Below are positions 1 through 7,308 of a stretch of DNA of 64,000 bases, piece after piece. Position numbers and translations under genes: made by a program. Position 1 is the stretch's first letter, and every line of letters begins with the position of its first letter. This DNA comes from an uncultured Lachnospiraceae bacterium. Lineage in GTDB: Bacteria; Bacillota; Clostridia; Lachnospirales; Lachnospiraceae. The stretch covers positions 47,961 to 111,960 of the forward strand of contig CACZLA010000012.1 of assembly GCA_902781895.1 (NCBI GenBank). Reading direction: 5' to 3'. The notes under the pieces were generated by a model. It made no database searches and was not told the origin of the DNA. It saw only the letters and a list, made by a program, of their open reading frames with translations.

Positions 1-222
1 GTAAACAGGAAGCTGATAAAGGAGTTTACATTTTCCTATCCCAAGGATTATCCTGAACCGGAGAGTGTGGTTACTGTAATGTGCAGTGGCTACAGAGCAA
101 AAGAAGTTCCAGTGAAGATGAGGAGCAGATCCGAGGGAGAGTCCTCTATCTCAATGAGAAAAAGCGTTTATTATATGATTAAGGTGTCCATGGCTATCAT
201 AATTGCAAGGATTTGTAAGTGA
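1..222 (+). CDS. glycosyltransferase family 2 protein, C-terminal fragment
   Basis: The frame is open from base 1 to a TGA at 220-222, giving the last 73 residues of a protein whose start lies outside the window. The tail contains a run typical of the end of GT2 polyprenyl-phosphate sugar transferases (a VPVKM step, then RSEGESS, then MRKSVYYM before a short hydrophobic end). The next gene encodes a DUF2304 protein, and GT2-DUF2304 pairs are common in surface polysaccharide clusters. It probably moves a sugar from a nucleotide donor to a lipid carrier or growing glycan at the membrane. Only the tail is visible, so the assignment rests partly on context. Confidence 0.6.
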   Translation, partial: VNRKLIKEFTFSYPKDYPEPESVVTVMCSGYRAKEVPVKMRSRSEGESSISMRKSVYYMIKVSMAIIIARICK

Positions 223-268
223 GTTACTGCTCACAGCCTGCTAACAGTTGTTTAATGAGGTTAAGATC

Positions 269-649
269 ATGTCATTAAGATTAAGGATAATAATTATTGT
301 AGGAATGGCCATAGTGCTGTTATACATTTTCAGAAAAGTGGCAAAAAAGAAGCTGGATTACAGATTCGGACTTTTATGGAGTCTGATAGCCATAGTTATA
401 GCTGTTTTCGGAGGCTGGCCAAAGCTTCTTCAGAAATCGGCAAATCTGCTGGGTATATATGATCCTGTAAACATGCTGGCGTTCTTCGGACTCGGTCTGG
501 CGATATTTGTCATTTTCTCATTAATGATGGAAGTATCCAAACAGTCGGAGCAGATAAAAAGACTGACCCAGGAGATTGCTATCTTACGTAAGGATTCATA
601 TGACTCAATACAGAAGGTTTCAAAGGAAAAAGAGGTAAAGCATGAGTGA
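269..649 (+). CDS. DUF2304 small membrane protein
   Basis: A 126-residue protein with three hydrophobic segments (an N-terminal one, a central one containing WSLIAIVIAVFGG, and a third ending in FVIFSLMMEVS), followed by a charged, coiled-coil-like tail. This is the layout of the DUF2304 family, which accompanies GT2 glycosyltransferases in polysaccharide operons and is thought to help hold or regulate the enzyme at the membrane; its exact role is unknown. I chose ATG 269 because GAGG lies 8 bases upstream; the longer reading from TTG 248 has no clear ribosome binding site. The end overlaps the next gene by 8 bases, so the two are translationally coupled. Confidence 0.75.
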   Translation: MSLRLRIIIIVGMAIVLLYIFRKVAKKKLDYRFGLLWSLIAIVIAVFGGWPKLLQKSANLLGIYDPVNMLAFFGLGLAIFVIFSLMMEVSKQSEQIKRLTQEIAILRKDSYDSIQKVSKEKEVKHE

Positions 650-1433
650 TCATTTACATACATTTGTTGTATGTGCATATAAGGAAAGTGAATATCTGGA
701 GGAGTGTGTTGAGTCGCTGATAACTCAGACCATGAAGTCCAAAATAATCATTGCTACATCCACTCCCAATGAGCATATAGATGGGATAGCAAGGAAATAT
801 GATATTCCTGTTTATATAAATGAGGGAGAGTCGGGTATAACACAGGACTGGAATTTCGGACTCAGCAAGGTTGATACAAAGCTTGCTACCATAGCTCATC
901 AGGATGATGTGTATGACCATGAGTATACAGAGCTGTTCATTAAGGCTTTTAAGGGCTCGAAGAAGCCTCTTATTGCGTTTTCGGATTATGGTGAGATAAG
1001 GAACGGTGAGAAGACTACAGACGTTTCTATGCTGAAGATAAAGAGGGTTATGCTTTTTCCTCTCAGGCTCAGATTATTCAGGGGAAGCAGGTTTATAAGA
1101 AGAAGGATACTTTCCATGGGAGATGCCATATGCTGTCCTTCTGTTATGTTTGCCATCCGGAATATAGAGCTGCCTTTGTTTAAGAATCATTATGTATGCT
1201 GCGAGGATTGGGAAGCATGGGAAATGCTATCCAAAGAAAAAGGTGATTTTATTTATATTTCGAAGCCTCTTATGTATCACAGGATACATGAGGAATCCAC
1301 TACGACCAAAGCTCTGGGAGCCGGAGAAAGAATAGGCGAGAATTATGAGATGTTCTGCAAATTCTGGCCCCGTCCCATAGCGAAGCTTATCAATAAGTAT
1401 TATACAAAATCGGAAGAATCAAATGAATTATGA
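642..1433 (+). CDS. glycosyltransferase family 2
   Basis: This 263-residue protein has a GT-A type N-terminus (FVVCAYKESEYLEECVESL) and a DXD-like metal site in HQDDVYD near residue 90, both standard in inverting GT2 enzymes. It has no obvious membrane segment, so it probably acts at the inner face of the membrane, adding a sugar to a lipid-linked surface glycan. The start overlaps the DUF2304 gene by 8 bases and the stop overlaps the flippase start as ATGA, so it lies in the middle of a tightly coupled polysaccharide operon. Donor and acceptor sugars cannot be read from the sequence. Confidence 0.85.
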   Translation: MSDHLHTFVVCAYKESEYLEECVESLITQTMKSKIIIATSTPNEHIDGIARKYDIPVYINEGESGITQDWNFGLSKVDTKLATIAHQDDVYDHEYTELFIKAFKGSKKPLIAFSDYGEIRNGEKTTDVSMLKIKRVMLFPLRLRLFRGSRFIRRRILSMGDAICCPSVMFAIRNIELPLFKNHYVCCEDWEAWEMLSKEKGDFIYISKPLMYHRIHEESTTTKALGAGERIGENYEMFCKFWPRPIAKLINKYYTKSEESNEL

Positions 1434-2698
1434 GTCTGAAAGAACGAATCATAAATAAATCAGAAACATCTATTTCCAGAGCTTCAAAGCTCTGGAATGC
1501 TGTTTTCAGTATGTTAAATGCATTGCAGTCTGTGATACTGCTTTTTTTCGTGACACGATTCTGCGGTGAAGAGGATGCAGGCATTTTTTCTTATGCTTTT
1601 TCCGTGGCATATCTGATGATCATGATTTCTAACTACGGAGTCAGAAACTATCAGGCTACGGATATAGGCTATCATCAGAAATTCAGAGATTATCTGATCC
1701 ATCGTATTTCTACGAGTGTTATTACTATAGCTATTATTTTTATCTACTGCTTCGGTAAGAAATATACAGGTCTGAAGTTTGACCTGGTTATTCTGTGTAC
1801 CGTCCTTAAGGTTATTGAAAGCATGGAGGATGTTTTTCACGGTGAATACCAGCGAAGGGGAAGGCTTGATGTAGCAAGCAAGCTGGGAGTTATCAGATAT
1901 GCCATCAGTCTTGTTGCATTTGTAGTTACATATCTTATTACAGAAGATCTGGCTGTTTCTTTTATTTCCATGTGCCTTGTTTCATTTGTTATTTTCCTGT
2001 TTTCAAATCTATATATCTGCGGAATCTTTCAGGTGGGGGTAAAAAGGTCTGGCCCCGGAGAGGTAATAAAGTTATATGTTATATGCTTTCCGCTTTTTCT
2101 TACCACATTTTTCAATATTTACATATGCAATGCGGCAAAGTATTCTCTGGAAAAATACTCAACAGATGTTATTCAGGGATATTACGGAATGATCTTTATG
2201 CCGGTATTTGTCATAAATCTTCTCTGCAGTTTTATTTACAGACCTAAGCTGGTTGAGCTGGCTGAATACTGGCGTGATAAAAAGCATGATGTTTTATCCT
2301 CCTTTTTAAAAAAGCAGCTGCTCATGATTCTGATAATCAGTATTATAGTGGTAGCAGGAGGTTATCTGATAGGGCTGAAGATACTGTCCATATTTTATGG
2401 AGTTGATCTGATGAAATACAGGATGTCATTTATCATCCTTTTGATAGGAGGAGGAATGACCGCAACGGTGGATTTCCTTAATAATATATTTATCGTAGTC
2501 AGGAAACAGAATCTGATGGTGTGGATATACGGAGGCGTGTCTCTTGTCACTCTGTTCGTAACAAGTATACTGGTTAAGAGATACGAACTTATAGGAGCTT
2601 CACTTTCATATACACTGATGGTGATGCTTCAGGCTGCAGTAATGGTAGTATATATGCTGTTTTTTATAGAAAAAAGTAAGAAATCAGCTGAAGGTTGA
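1430..2698 (+). CDS. polysaccharide flippase (Wzx/MurJ/MATE superfamily)
   Basis: A 422-residue hydrophobic protein with about 12 predicted membrane segments. It starts with a short basic region and a LWNAVFSMLNALQSV helix, as in oligosaccharide flippases of the Wzx/RfbX type. It would move lipid-linked repeat units from the cytoplasmic to the outer leaflet. The ATG overlaps the upstream glycosyltransferase stop (ATGA), and another GT2 gene follows, which fits a surface polysaccharide cluster. Substrate is not predictable. Confidence 0.82.
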   Translation: MSLKERIINKSETSISRASKLWNAVFSMLNALQSVILLFFVTRFCGEEDAGIFSYAFSVAYLMIMISNYGVRNYQATDIGYHQKFRDYLIHRISTSVITIAIIFIYCFGKKYTGLKFDLVILCTVLKVIESMEDVFHGEYQRRGRLDVASKLGVIRYAISLVAFVVTYLITEDLAVSFISMCLVSFVIFLFSNLYICGIFQVGVKRSGPGEVIKLYVICFPLFLTTFFNIYICNAAKYSLEKYSTDVIQGYYGMIFMPVFVINLLCSFIYRPKLVELAEYWRDKKHDVLSSFLKKQLLMILIISIIVVAGGYLIGLKILSIFYGVDLMKYRMSFIILLIGGGMTATVDFLNNIFIVVRKQNLMVWIYGGVSLVTLFVTSILVKRYELIGASLSYTLMVMLQAAVMVVYMLFFIEKSKKSAEG

Positions 2699-2712
2699 CG
2701 ATGCATATATGG

Positions 2713-2718
2713 TATAAT
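2713..2718 (+). promoter_or_regulatory. candidate extended -10 promoter element
   Basis: TATAAT preceded by TGG, an extended -10 element, lies 30 bases before the ATG at 2748. There is no well-placed -35 hexamer (TTGACG at 2694 is only 13 bases upstream), so activity would depend on the extended element. It may give the following GT2 gene its own promoter. Confidence 0.4.
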
Positions 2719-2747
2719 GGATTTGTATTATAACGACGAGGTATAGC

Positions 2748-3683
2748 ATGGATAAGATAGCTGTTCTAATCCCTTGTTTTAACGAGGTAAAAACAATTGA
2801 AAAGGTTGTTAAGGACTTTAAGTCAGCTCTGCCTGAGGCTGTTATCTATGTATATGATAACAACTCGACGGATGGGTCCGGAGATAAAGCTTCGGCTGCC
2901 GGAGCCATAGTCAGACATGAGTATGTCCAGGGAAAGGGAAATGTAATCCGACGGATGTTCCGTGAGATAGACGCAGAGTGCTATATCATGGTTGATGCAG
3001 ACGATACCTATCCTGCTGAGTTTGCTCCTGCCATGGTCAGAAAGGTGCTGGATCGTCAGGCAGACATGGTAGTTGGTGATAGACTTTCATCAACTTATTT
3101 CAGTGAGAACAAAAGAGCATTTCATGGATTTGGCAACAAGCTCGTGATGAAGAGTATCAAGCGTATCTTTAAAAGTGATGTTAAGGATATAATGACGGGC
3201 TACAGGGCCTTCTCATATCAGTTTGTAAAAACCTTTCCTGTATTATCTACAGGATTTGAGATTGAAACCGAGATGACTATACATGCGATAGATAAAAATA
3301 TGCATATAGAAAATGAAGTGATAGATTACCGTGACAGACCGGAGGGAAGTGAATCGAAGCTGAATACATATTCAGATGGATTCAAGGTAATCGGGACTAT
3401 AATAAAGCTATTCAGAAATTACAGGCCGATGGCATTCTTCGGGCTCATCGCTCTTGTGCTGGCACTTGTATCCATAGGTTTCTTTATTCCTGTGCTTATT
3501 GAATTTATCAAGACAGGACTTGTTCCGAAATTTCCGACACTCATTATGTGCGTGTTCATGATGATAGCGGCAATCCAGTCGTTTTTTGCAGGACTTATTC
3601 TTCAGACGCATGTTCAGAAGAACAGACATGATTTTGAGATGGAACTTATAAGATGCAATGATAGACTGAAGGATATCAGATAA
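2748..3683 (+). CDS. GT2 polyprenyl-phosphate glycosyltransferase (DPM1/GtrB-like)
   Basis: This 311-residue protein has the dolichol-phosphate-mannose-synthase-like fold: an IPCFNE N-terminus, NNSTDGS, then the metal site VDADDTYP near residue 84 and MTGYRAFS near residue 165. Two hydrophobic segments at the C-terminus (around 225-250 and 262-285) anchor it, as in GtrB-like enzymes. It probably charges undecaprenyl phosphate with a sugar for glycan or teichoic acid decoration. A 49-base gap with a promoter-like TATAAT separates it from the flippase gene, so it may be transcribed both with the operon and on its own. Confidence 0.85.
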   Translation: MDKIAVLIPCFNEVKTIEKVVKDFKSALPEAVIYVYDNNSTDGSGDKASAAGAIVRHEYVQGKGNVIRRMFREIDAECYIMVDADDTYPAEFAPAMVRKVLDRQADMVVGDRLSSTYFSENKRAFHGFGNKLVMKSIKRIFKSDVKDIMTGYRAFSYQFVKTFPVLSTGFEIETEMTIHAIDKNMHIENEVIDYRDRPEGSESKLNTYSDGFKVIGTIIKLFRNYRPMAFFGLIALVLALVSIGFFIPVLIEFIKTGLVPKFPTLIMCVFMMIAAIQSFFAGLILQTHVQKNRHDFEMELIRCNDRLKDIR

Positions 3684-3744
3684 AAAGGGGGCTTACTCAG
3701 AAAAAACTTGATTGAAATAATGAAAATAATAAGGAGGTTACAAA

Positions 3745-4416
3745 ATGGACAAAAAGGCTATGTATAAGTTGTCATACGGACTTTTCGTTCTGACAACAAA
3801 GGTGGGGGATAAACATAATGGCTGTATCACAAATACTGCCATACAGGTTACAACAGATCCGAACAGGATAGCATTTGCGGTAAACAAGCTGAATTTTACC
3901 CATGATATGCTGATGGAGTCAAAGGTGTTCAATATCTCAATCATCAGTGAGGATGCAGATTTTGAGCTTTTCAAGAGATTCGGTTTCCAGTCCGGAAGAG
4001 ATGTGAATAAGTTCCAGGGCTATGGAAAGATAGGTGTGTCATCGAACGGCATTACCTATATAAAGGACGGAACCAATGCTTACATTTCCGGAACGGTTTA
4101 TGATACCGTAGACCTTGGAACACATACACTCTTTATATGTGATGTTACGGATATGGATCTGATAACTGATGCAGAAGGAAATGTAGCCAAGTCCGCTACA
4201 TATGAATACTATCAGGAAAATATCAAACCGAAGCCACAGGATATAAAGAAGGGTGAAGAGGTTGGCTCTCTTGTGAAGGATGAAGATGAGAAGGGACAGA
4301 CTGTATGGGTATGTAAGGTCTGCGGATATGTTTATGAAGGAGAAGACCTTCCTGAAGACTTCATCTGTCCATGGTGCAAGCATCCGGCATCGGACTTTGA
4401 GAAGGTTGTGAGATGA
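3745..4416 (+). CDS. flavin reductase-rubredoxin fusion (high-molecular-weight rubredoxin)
   Basis: A 223-residue protein. The first ~165 residues are a FMN-binding flavin reductase domain (conserved TNTAIQVT and KLNFTHD regions). The last ~50 residues are a rubredoxin with two iron-binding pairs, CKVCGY and CPWC. In clostridia such proteins, known as Hrb, pass electrons from NAD(P)H to flavodiiron proteins for oxygen or NO removal; that role is from the family. A strong GGAGG site precedes ATG 3745. The gene stands alone between the polysaccharide genes and an HTH/HipA pair. Trp at the usual Val/Leu position of the second CPxC is a small variation. Confidence 0.9.
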   Translation: MDKKAMYKLSYGLFVLTTKVGDKHNGCITNTAIQVTTDPNRIAFAVNKLNFTHDMLMESKVFNISIISEDADFELFKRFGFQSGRDVNKFQGYGKIGVSSNGITYIKDGTNAYISGTVYDTVDLGTHTLFICDVTDMDLITDAEGNVAKSATYEYYQENIKPKPQDIKKGEEVGSLVKDEDEKGQTVWVCKVCGYVYEGEDLPEDFICPWCKHPASDFEKVVR

Positions 4417-4480
4417 CGGAATAAACGAAATTACATAATAAAAATAGAAAAAACAAAAAAACCGAAAATATTTCGGCGAT

Positions 4481-4535
4481 AACCTCTTGATTGACCGCAA
4501 AATTTGTGGTTTAATTGAATCGAGAGGTTTTTCGT
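4481..4535 (+). terminator. candidate hairpin terminator after the rubredoxin gene, overlapping a promoter
   Basis: AACCTCT at 4481-4487 pairs with AGAGGTT at 4523-4529, with an inner complementary pair ACCGCAAA/TTTGTGGT, followed by TTTTTCGTTTTATT. This could end transcription of the upstream gene. The same bases contain the promoter at 4487-4515, so one of the two readings may be accidental. Confidence 0.4.
4487..4515 (+). promoter_or_regulatory. sigma-A-type promoter for the HTH/HipA pair
   Basis: TTGATT at 4487-4492 and TTTAAT at 4510-4515 are separated by exactly 17 bases. The element lies 55 bases upstream of the HTH gene start and within a near-palindromic segment (4481-4529), so the HTH protein could bind here and regulate its own operon, as many antitoxin-like regulators do. 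That autoregulation is inference. Confidence 0.55.
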
Positions 4536-4569
4536 TTTATTAATCGGAAATTAATTATGGGTAAGAAAG

Positions 4570-5157
4570 ATGGGAAGAATAAAGAATAACACCGGAAAAG
4601 ATAATAATATAAATGATAAAAAATACGTCTTGAATGACTACATCACAGGAGATGATATAAAAAGATTGAGAAGGCTTCTTGATATGACGCAGAAGGAATT
4701 TGCGGCCTTTGTGCATTCTTCCAAGAGAACAGTTGAGAACTGGGAATCCAAGGGTGAACATATTACCGGCCCGGTAGTTCCTCTTGTTGAAATTCTTCTG
4801 AGAAGGCCTGAACTGGCAGAGAAGCTTGAAGTTCCTGAAAAGGGAAGAGGACTTCGTCTTTGGTATATGTACGAAAGTACGGTATGCAGCGTTATTGATG
4901 TTGATGAATTAAAACGTAAAGTGAAAGTATATAATTATATAGATAATCCACTTTACCGTGCCTTTGGAGTAGACACTGAACCGGACTTTGAAGAATACGA
5001 AGAGTTTATCGAATCGAGATGTTTTCCGAGAACTCGGGACAAAATGAAACTTGAACTCAAAAAACTCGACCTTCCATTTTATGATCCGATAATGATCATT
5101 GAGAAAACCGAAGGCAGGATGGCGGAGGATAGATTCTGGATAAGACTTGAGAGATGA
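4570..5157 (+). CDS. XRE-type HTH protein fused to a HipA-partner-like domain
   Basis: A 195-residue protein. Residues ~30-62 form a helix-turn-helix like those of HigA/NadS regulators (MTQKEFAAF, then RTVENWE, then GPVVPLVEIL). Residues ~105-195 look like a small domain often encoded just upstream of stand-alone HipA-like kinases in Firmicutes: a short beta region, SRCFPRTRDKM, then EGRMAEDRFWI at the end. Usually the second domain is a separate protein; here it is joined to the DNA-binding part. The stop overlaps or nearly meets the kinase gene. It probably binds DNA and the kinase, acting as an antitoxin or autoregulator. ATG 4570 has only a weak upstream GAAAG, but no better in-frame start is seen. 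Confidence 0.7.
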   Translation: MGRIKNNTGKDNNINDKKYVLNDYITGDDIKRLRRLLDMTQKEFAAFVHSSKRTVENWESKGEHITGPVVPLVEILLRRPELAEKLEVPEKGRGLRLWYMYESTVCSVIDVDELKRKVKVYNYIDNPLYRAFGVDTEPDFEEYEEFIESRCFPRTRDKMKLELKKLDLPFYDPIMIIEKTEGRMAEDRFWIRLER

Positions 5158-5188
5158 CGAAATACCAACAGATTACGAAAGGATAATT

Positions 5189-5998
5189 ATGGTAGAACTG
5201 TTTAAAGAAGAAATCAGGGATGATGGAAGACAGTCTTCAAAGGGGAATCAGCTGAAATTTGTAAGAGACAACATCTGGTACAAGGCTGATTATCTCGGAT
5301 ATGAGGGGCTTGCTGAATATACTGTTTCAAAGCTTCTTGGATTTTCCAATCTGGATAAAACTGAATATGTGGACTATGACCTGGAACAGATAACCTATAA
5401 CGGAAATGTATATAATGGATGCAGGAGTAAGGACTTTACAGATGGCTGGAATCTGATTACTCTTGAAAGACTTTTTAAAAATGTATATGGAACGGGACTG
5501 AACAAAGTGATTTATTCAGTTCAGAATCATGAGGATAGGTTAAAGATTCTTGTTGAGCAGGTTGAAAGAACAACCGGGCTTCCTGATTTTGGGATTTACA
5601 TGAATAAAATGCTTACTATTGATTCCATTTTCCTGAATGAAGACAGGCATACTCATAACATTGCAGTACTGACTAATGATAAAAATGAATTCAGGCTTGC
5701 ACCTATTTTTGATAATGGCGCAGGACTGATGTCAGATACGATGATGGATTTTCCTATGAGTCTGGATGTCATACATAGTATTGATAAAGTAAAGTCGAAA
5801 ACCTTTTGCGATGATTTCGCTGAACAGGTGGATATAGCTGAGAAATTGTATGGAGAACAGATACATTTTTCATTCGGATATAATGATGTAAAGGCTATAG
5901 TTGATCGGTGCGAGATATATGATGAAACTGTCCGCGAACGTGTGATTGAATTGGTTATGCAGATGAGAAGGAGATATGAGTATTTGTTTAAAATTTAA
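5189..5998 (+). CDS. HipA-like Ser/Thr kinase-fold protein
   Basis: From ATG 5189 this is 269 residues. It contains WYKADYLGYEGLAEY near the start (Lys 32 would be the ATP-binding lysine), NEDRHTHNIAV at about 150-160 (the catalytic loop with Asp 152 and Asn 157), and PIFDNGAGL at about 172-180 (the metal-binding Asp 175). These match the kinase core of HipA-type proteins without the N-terminal N-subdomain-1. I prefer ATG 5189 because AAAGGA lies 6 bases before it; an upstream TTG at 5147 would overlap the HTH gene. With that gene it forms a two-gene module resembling HipBA or the tripartite HipBST toxin-antitoxin kinases. Target unknown. Confidence 0.8.
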   Translation: MVELFKEEIRDDGRQSSKGNQLKFVRDNIWYKADYLGYEGLAEYTVSKLLGFSNLDKTEYVDYDLEQITYNGNVYNGCRSKDFTDGWNLITLERLFKNVYGTGLNKVIYSVQNHEDRLKILVEQVERTTGLPDFGIYMNKMLTIDSIFLNEDRHTHNIAVLTNDKNEFRLAPIFDNGAGLMSDTMMDFPMSLDVIHSIDKVKSKTFCDDFAEQVDIAEKLYGEQIHFSFGYNDVKAIVDRCEIYDETVRERVIELVMQMRRRYEYLFKI

Positions 5999-6025
5999 CC
6001 ACTTTGGTAAATTGTGGATTTTCTC

Positions 6026-6054
6026 TTGACGTACATATTTCATTTTGATATTAT
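6026..6054 (+). promoter_or_regulatory. strong sigma-A promoter
   Basis: TTGACG at 6026-6031 and TATTAT at 6049-6054 with a 17-base spacer. It lies 69 bases before the ATG of the following membrane protein gene and 28 bases after the HipA-like stop codon. Confidence 0.75.
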
Positions 6055-6122
6055 ACTCTGGTTTTGCAAAACAGCAGAACCGGAGTTTAATGTTTAAAAG
6101 GGTATGTATTAAGGAGAAAAAC

Positions 6123-6770
6123 ATGAACGAAGAAATTAAAGGTTCTGTAAATGAAGCAAAAAACAATAAGTACAGACTGGCAGGTGGAAATGACAATAAT
6201 GATGTTAATGATGTTAAGGATGTTAGCACTGTAAGTAGTGTAAATGAAAGTTTTTCTGAGGAAAAGGCTGTTCATATGAGTATGCTGGAAAGACCATATA
6301 TTAATCCTGATCAAAGTCAGGATGGACCAAGTGGTTTTTATCAGACACCGGAATATCCGGATACAACATATATAAGTGATAAAAAGCGTAATGTAAATCC
6401 TATAATTGCTATCGTTGCCGGTGTACTGGTAGTACTGGTTGCTTTAATGGTAAAGGATGCATTCCATACAGATCCGAACTCTATAGATGGTGAGTATCGC
6501 TTTGCTTATGCCGATTCTGATGGACAAACCATATCAAAGACTGAGCTTTTATTATGGGGAGTTGATACAAACGGTTTAGCATTTGAAATAGATGGAAAAA
6601 CAGCAAGCATCACCAGTGGTGGTAAAACTGCAGATTGTGATATCAGGATTGAAGGGGATGAAGTGACTATTATTAAGGATGATAAGATTCTTGATGGTGA
6701 GATCAATCGTAAAGAAGAAACACTGACTATCGAAATGAATGATGTTGATCTGGTTTTTGAAAAAGCCTGA
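6123..6770 (+). CDS. unknown single-pass membrane protein
   Basis: I do not recognise this 215-residue protein. The first ~90 residues are polar and low in complexity (Asn/Asp/Val-rich stretch near residues 20-35), one hydrophobic helix (IIAIVAGVLVVLVALMV) follows at about 93-112, and the last ~100 residues look like a small beta-rich domain outside the cell. The layout resembles clostridial proteins with a cytoplasmic disordered tail and an extracytoplasmic DUF domain. ATG 6123 is chosen because AAGGAG lies 6 bases upstream; an in-frame ATG at 6045 lacks a site and lies before the likely transcription start. Single-gene transcription unit from the promoter at 6026. Confidence 0.65.
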   Translation: MNEEIKGSVNEAKNNKYRLAGGNDNNDVNDVKDVSTVSSVNESFSEEKAVHMSMLERPYINPDQSQDGPSGFYQTPEYPDTTYISDKKRNVNPIIAIVAGVLVVLVALMVKDAFHTDPNSIDGEYRFAYADSDGQTISKTELLLWGVDTNGLAFEIDGKTASITSGGKTADCDIRIEGDEVTIIKDDKILDGEINRKEETLTIEMNDVDLVFEKA

Positions 6771-6784
6771 TCAGATTCGTAAAA

Positions 6785-6816
6785 GATACTAAATCAATAA
6801 GATACTAAATCAATAA
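6785..6816 (+). repeat. two perfect 16-bp tandem repeats
   Basis: GATACTAAATCAATAA occurs twice head to tail just upstream of the T-box promoter -35 box. It is AT-rich and could be simple slippage or a regulator/UP-like site; no function is evident. Confidence 0.8.
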
Positions 6817-6825
6817 GATTAATTC

Positions 6826-6854
6826 TTGACTTTGTTATTTCTTGTAATTATAAT
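6826..6854 (+). promoter_or_regulatory. consensus sigma-A promoter of the pheST T-box operon
   Basis: TTGACT at 6826-6831 and a perfect TATAAT at 6849-6854, spacer 17 bases. Transcription would start near 6861, directly before the T-box stem I. Confidence 0.85.
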
Positions 6855-6867
6855 ATCATAAGTTAAT

Positions 6868-7105
6868 TACATATGACATTGATGGTGCATAAAGCTTATA
6901 TCAGTCACCGACCAGAGAGACGGGATCATCGGCTGGAAGTCCTGTTGGATAGAGGTTATAGGTCATCTTCACACCGGAGTCTATTTAATGAAAAGAGTTA
7001 TATGACCGGTTATATTGTTAATAAGCGGTTATATAGAAGTCGGGTGGTACCGCGGTTAAGAATGATCGTCCCGGATACAGTTTTACTGTATCCGGGATTT
7101 TGTTA
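6868..7105 (+). promoter_or_regulatory. T-box riboswitch (probably tRNA-Phe)
   Basis: The conserved T-box sequence GGGTGGTACCGCGG is at 7042-7055, followed by an intrinsic terminator. The 5' half holds a long stem I region with AG-rich and distal-loop-like segments. A TTC followed by a purine at about 6967-6970 fits a Phe specifier, and the downstream genes are pheS and pheT. In this class, uncharged tRNA pairs with the T-box bulge and prevents the terminator, so the synthetase genes are expressed when charged tRNA-Phe is low. The specifier position is my reading and was not folded computationally. Confidence 0.9.
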
Positions 7106-7106
7106 T
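7070..7106 (+). terminator. T-box regulatory terminator
   Basis: CCCGGATACAG at 7070-7080 pairs perfectly with CTGTATCCGGG at 7086-7096, with a 5-base loop, followed by ATTTTGTTATT. It is the attenuator stem of the T-box leader. Confidence 0.9.
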
Positions 7107-7112
7107 TAATGA

Positions 7113-7271
7113 GTTAATGCAGATTCAAATTATATAGACTTCGAGAAAGCTTGCTTTCATAGAAGTCTATATAATGAAGAAGCTATATTAGGCGAAGCCT
7201 AATCATCGTTGAACAAGAGGCTTGAAAAGCCGAATGACTGCGAAGCAGGCATGTTCAACGATTGCATTAAC
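7113..7271. repeat. nested inverted-repeat island between T-box and pheS
   Basis: Outer arms GTTAATGCA (7113-7121) and TGCATTAAC (7263-7271) enclose several perfect hairpins: TTATATAGACTTC/GAAGTCTATATAA (7130-7142 and 7162-7174), TTAGGC-GAA-GCCTAA (7189-7203), and ATCGTTGAAC/GTTCAACGAT (7205-7214 and 7253-7262), which itself holds GGCTT-GAA-AAGCC and CTGC-GAA-GCAG. The island sits after the T-box terminator inside the transcribed leader of pheS. It resembles the other GAA-loop islands in this window and has no coding potential. Confidence 0.8.
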
Positions 7272-7308
7272 GTAGTAGATGTTATTAAAATACGGAGGAT
7301 ATATAAAA

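Noticed and set aside
4455-4477. Minus-strand terminator CCGAAA-ATA-TTTCGG with a T-rich tail
   Set aside because: It would act on minus-strand transcripts, but no minus-strand gene ends here; a plus-strand T run is absent.
6873-7109. 78-residue open frame on the plus strand
   Set aside because: It covers the T-box leader, including the conserved T-box sequence and terminator.
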